Part shown: positions 63,215-64,000 of the stretch, piece after piece
Layout: each line of letters opens with the position of its first letter
Position numbering within the stretch: position 1 is the stretch's first letter
DNA from: an uncultured Prevotellaceae bacterium
Lineage (GTDB): Bacteria; Bacteroidota; Bacteroidia; Bacteroidales; Bacteroidaceae
Length of the DNA: 64,000 nt
Assembly (NCBI GenBank): GCA_902778255.1
Contig: CACYXD010000002.1
Span: 1 to 64,000, forward strand
Direction: 5' to 3'
Program-made: the position numbers and the translations under genes
Notes under the pieces: generated by a model
Told to the model about the DNA's origin: nothing
Databases searched by the model: none
The model's input: only the letters and a program-made list of their open reading frames with translations

Positions 63215-63889
63215 TTATTTTTGGGCTGTTTGTTCTATGTGATATTTTGCTATTTCGAGTTCCAGTTCCACCCATTTCAGATAGGCCTCGTTAGCTTGTT
63301 TCTTCATGAGGGCAATCTCCTCTGGGGTGTACTGATAGTTCTCAGGACGGGTGATGGGAATGTCGCGTTCAGATAGTGTTATTGTGGTGGTTGTCTGAGC
63401 GATAGCCGGCTTCTCTGCCTCAATCGTTTTGATTGTCTCTTCAGGAGCTGTTTCCTGAGCTATCTGTGGCTCTTCTTCAACAGGCATCTGCTGCTTCTTA
63501 GCCTTTGAAGGTGTGCTTTGTGCTATCTGTTTAGGTGCTTCCTTTGCAGGTGCTTCTGGCAGGATGACCTCCTGTTTCACGTCCTGTTGAGGTTCTGCCT
63601 GCTTGGGCTCCACCTTTTCTGCCACTTCCTGATTCGTGTCCGTTCCCATCGTCGTATCCTTTGGCGGAGTCAGATACACCATCATGAAGCCAGCCACGCA
63701 GGCTGCTGCAATCCAAGGCCAGAGCTTTCTGACCTTTCCTCCCTCTTTCGCAGGGAGTTGTTGGGCTTTCTGCATCACTCTGGCGTTCAGGTCTGCAGGC
63801 ATCTGAGGACCCTCCGCCTCTTCCATCCGGATGGCGTCGCGCAGGTTCTTGTCCTGCTCCAATAAAGCTTTGAGTTCGTCCTCGTTCAT
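63215..63889 (-). CDS. Single-pass membrane protein, possible anti-sigma factor
   Basis: This 224-residue protein has an acidic N-terminal cytoplasmic part (MNEDELKALLEQDKNLRDAI), one membrane helix (about residues 59-75, LWPWIAAACVAGFMMVYL) and a long Pro/Glu/Lys/Thr-rich periplasmic part. Its ATG overlaps the stop of an ECF sigma-factor gene (TAATG), the usual arrangement for sigma/anti-sigma pairs. The anti-sigma role is inferred from this position and layout; no anti-sigma domain motif is obvious. Confidence 0.68.
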   Translation of the reverse strand: MNEDELKALLEQDKNLRDAIRMEEAEGPQMPADLNARVMQKAQQLPAKEGGKVRKLWPWIAAACVAGFMMVYLTPPKDTTMGTDTNQEVAEKVEPKQAEPQQDVKQEVILPEAPAKEAPKQIAQSTPSKAKKQQMPVEEEPQIAQETAPEETIKTIEAEKPAIAQTTTTITLSERDIPITRPENYQYTPEEIALMKKQANEAYLKWVELELEIAKYHIEQTAQK

Positions 63890-64000
63890 TACTGTAACAT
63901 TTTTATGATTCTACAAAGTTTCTTTCTCGTTCTGCTTAGTTTCGAGGCGATCGTCGTGGGTATCGACTCAGTAATATAAGCAATCTCCTTGAGGCTCTTT
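63889..64000 (-). CDS. ECF RNA polymerase sigma factor, C-terminal end (partial)
   Basis: Only the last 36 residues are inside the window. SLKEIAYITESIPTTIASKL and LSRTRKKL match the helix-turn-helix of sigma region 4, which reads the -35 region. The stop codon TAA shares one base with the next gene's ATG. The rest of the gene lies beyond the window edge. Confidence 0.82.
   Translation of the reverse strand, partial: KSLKEIAYITESIPTTIASKLSRTRKKLCRIIKMLQ

Overview
The window looks like chromosomal DNA from a Bacteroidota of the Prevotella type (Prevotellaceae). The evidence is a complete Na+-translocating NQR operon, AsnA-type asparagine synthetase, MetA, a NifU-like/GGGtGRT pair, a DUF4270 lipoprotein next to a half-length GT5 protein and panC, a T9SS-like C-terminal tail, and many promoters of the Bacteroidota form TTTG-N19/20-TAnnTTTGC instead of -35/-10 boxes. 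No transposase, integrase, phage gene or CRISPR array was seen. The species cannot be fixed from the sequence alone.

Layout. 1-657: degenerate repeats and the 3' remnant of an M13 peptidase gene. 717-5390 (minus): reverse rubrerythrin, then a fur/purA/hisS/rhamnogalacturonan-esterase run. 5461-11085 (minus): nqrABCDEF. 11258-19602 (plus): tamB, htpG behind a textbook sigma-54 promoter, and the NifU-like/GGGtGRT pair. 19765-26064 (plus): a six-gene run with an acyltransferase, a large secreted amidase-like protein, a YgiQ radical-SAM protein and a PP2C-like protein. 26169-28988 (plus): tRNA-Arg, a ThiE-like protein, prs and a thioredoxin lipoprotein. 28992-30190 (minus): panD and panC. 30366-32783 (plus): a GT5 half-protein, a DUF4270 lipoprotein and a 44-codon ORF. 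32709-33676 (minus): an RNA methylase behind tRNA-Gly and tRNA-Thr. 33802-34905 (plus): an NTPase-CYTH fusion. 34906-35655: two gene remnants and 22-bp repeats. asnA follows on the minus strand, then a 1507-residue rhamnogalacturonan lyase on the plus strand.

41677-54235 (minus) is one tightly packed run of eight genes: a four-zinc-ribbon protein, a membrane Ser/Thr kinase, a protein with four AAA+ modules, a zinc-ribbon/FHA protein, a PP2C phosphatase, metA, a U32 peptidase-family protein and a zinc-ribbon membrane protein. The first five form a kinase-FHA-phosphatase-ATPase signalling module for which I recognise no named system; it is the best candidate here for an undescribed one. 54368-56462 (plus): a MATE exporter and a cyclophilin gene interrupted by an in-frame TGA. 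56463-56859: a probable unannotated minus-strand RNA. 56860-61635 (minus): nhaC, a C1 peptidase, a soluble transpeptidase and ksgA. 61743-64000 (minus): an ECF sigma factor end, a possible anti-sigma protein and a secreted protein.

A second theme is structural. Degenerate tandem repeats with a strict 7-bp period occur at nine or more places, often inside or at the ends of genes. 22-bp-period repeats occur at three more places, two of them beside gene remnants. Functionally, the rhamnogalacturonan lyase and acetylesterase point to pectin (RG-I) use, and NQR plus NhaC point to sodium-based energetics.
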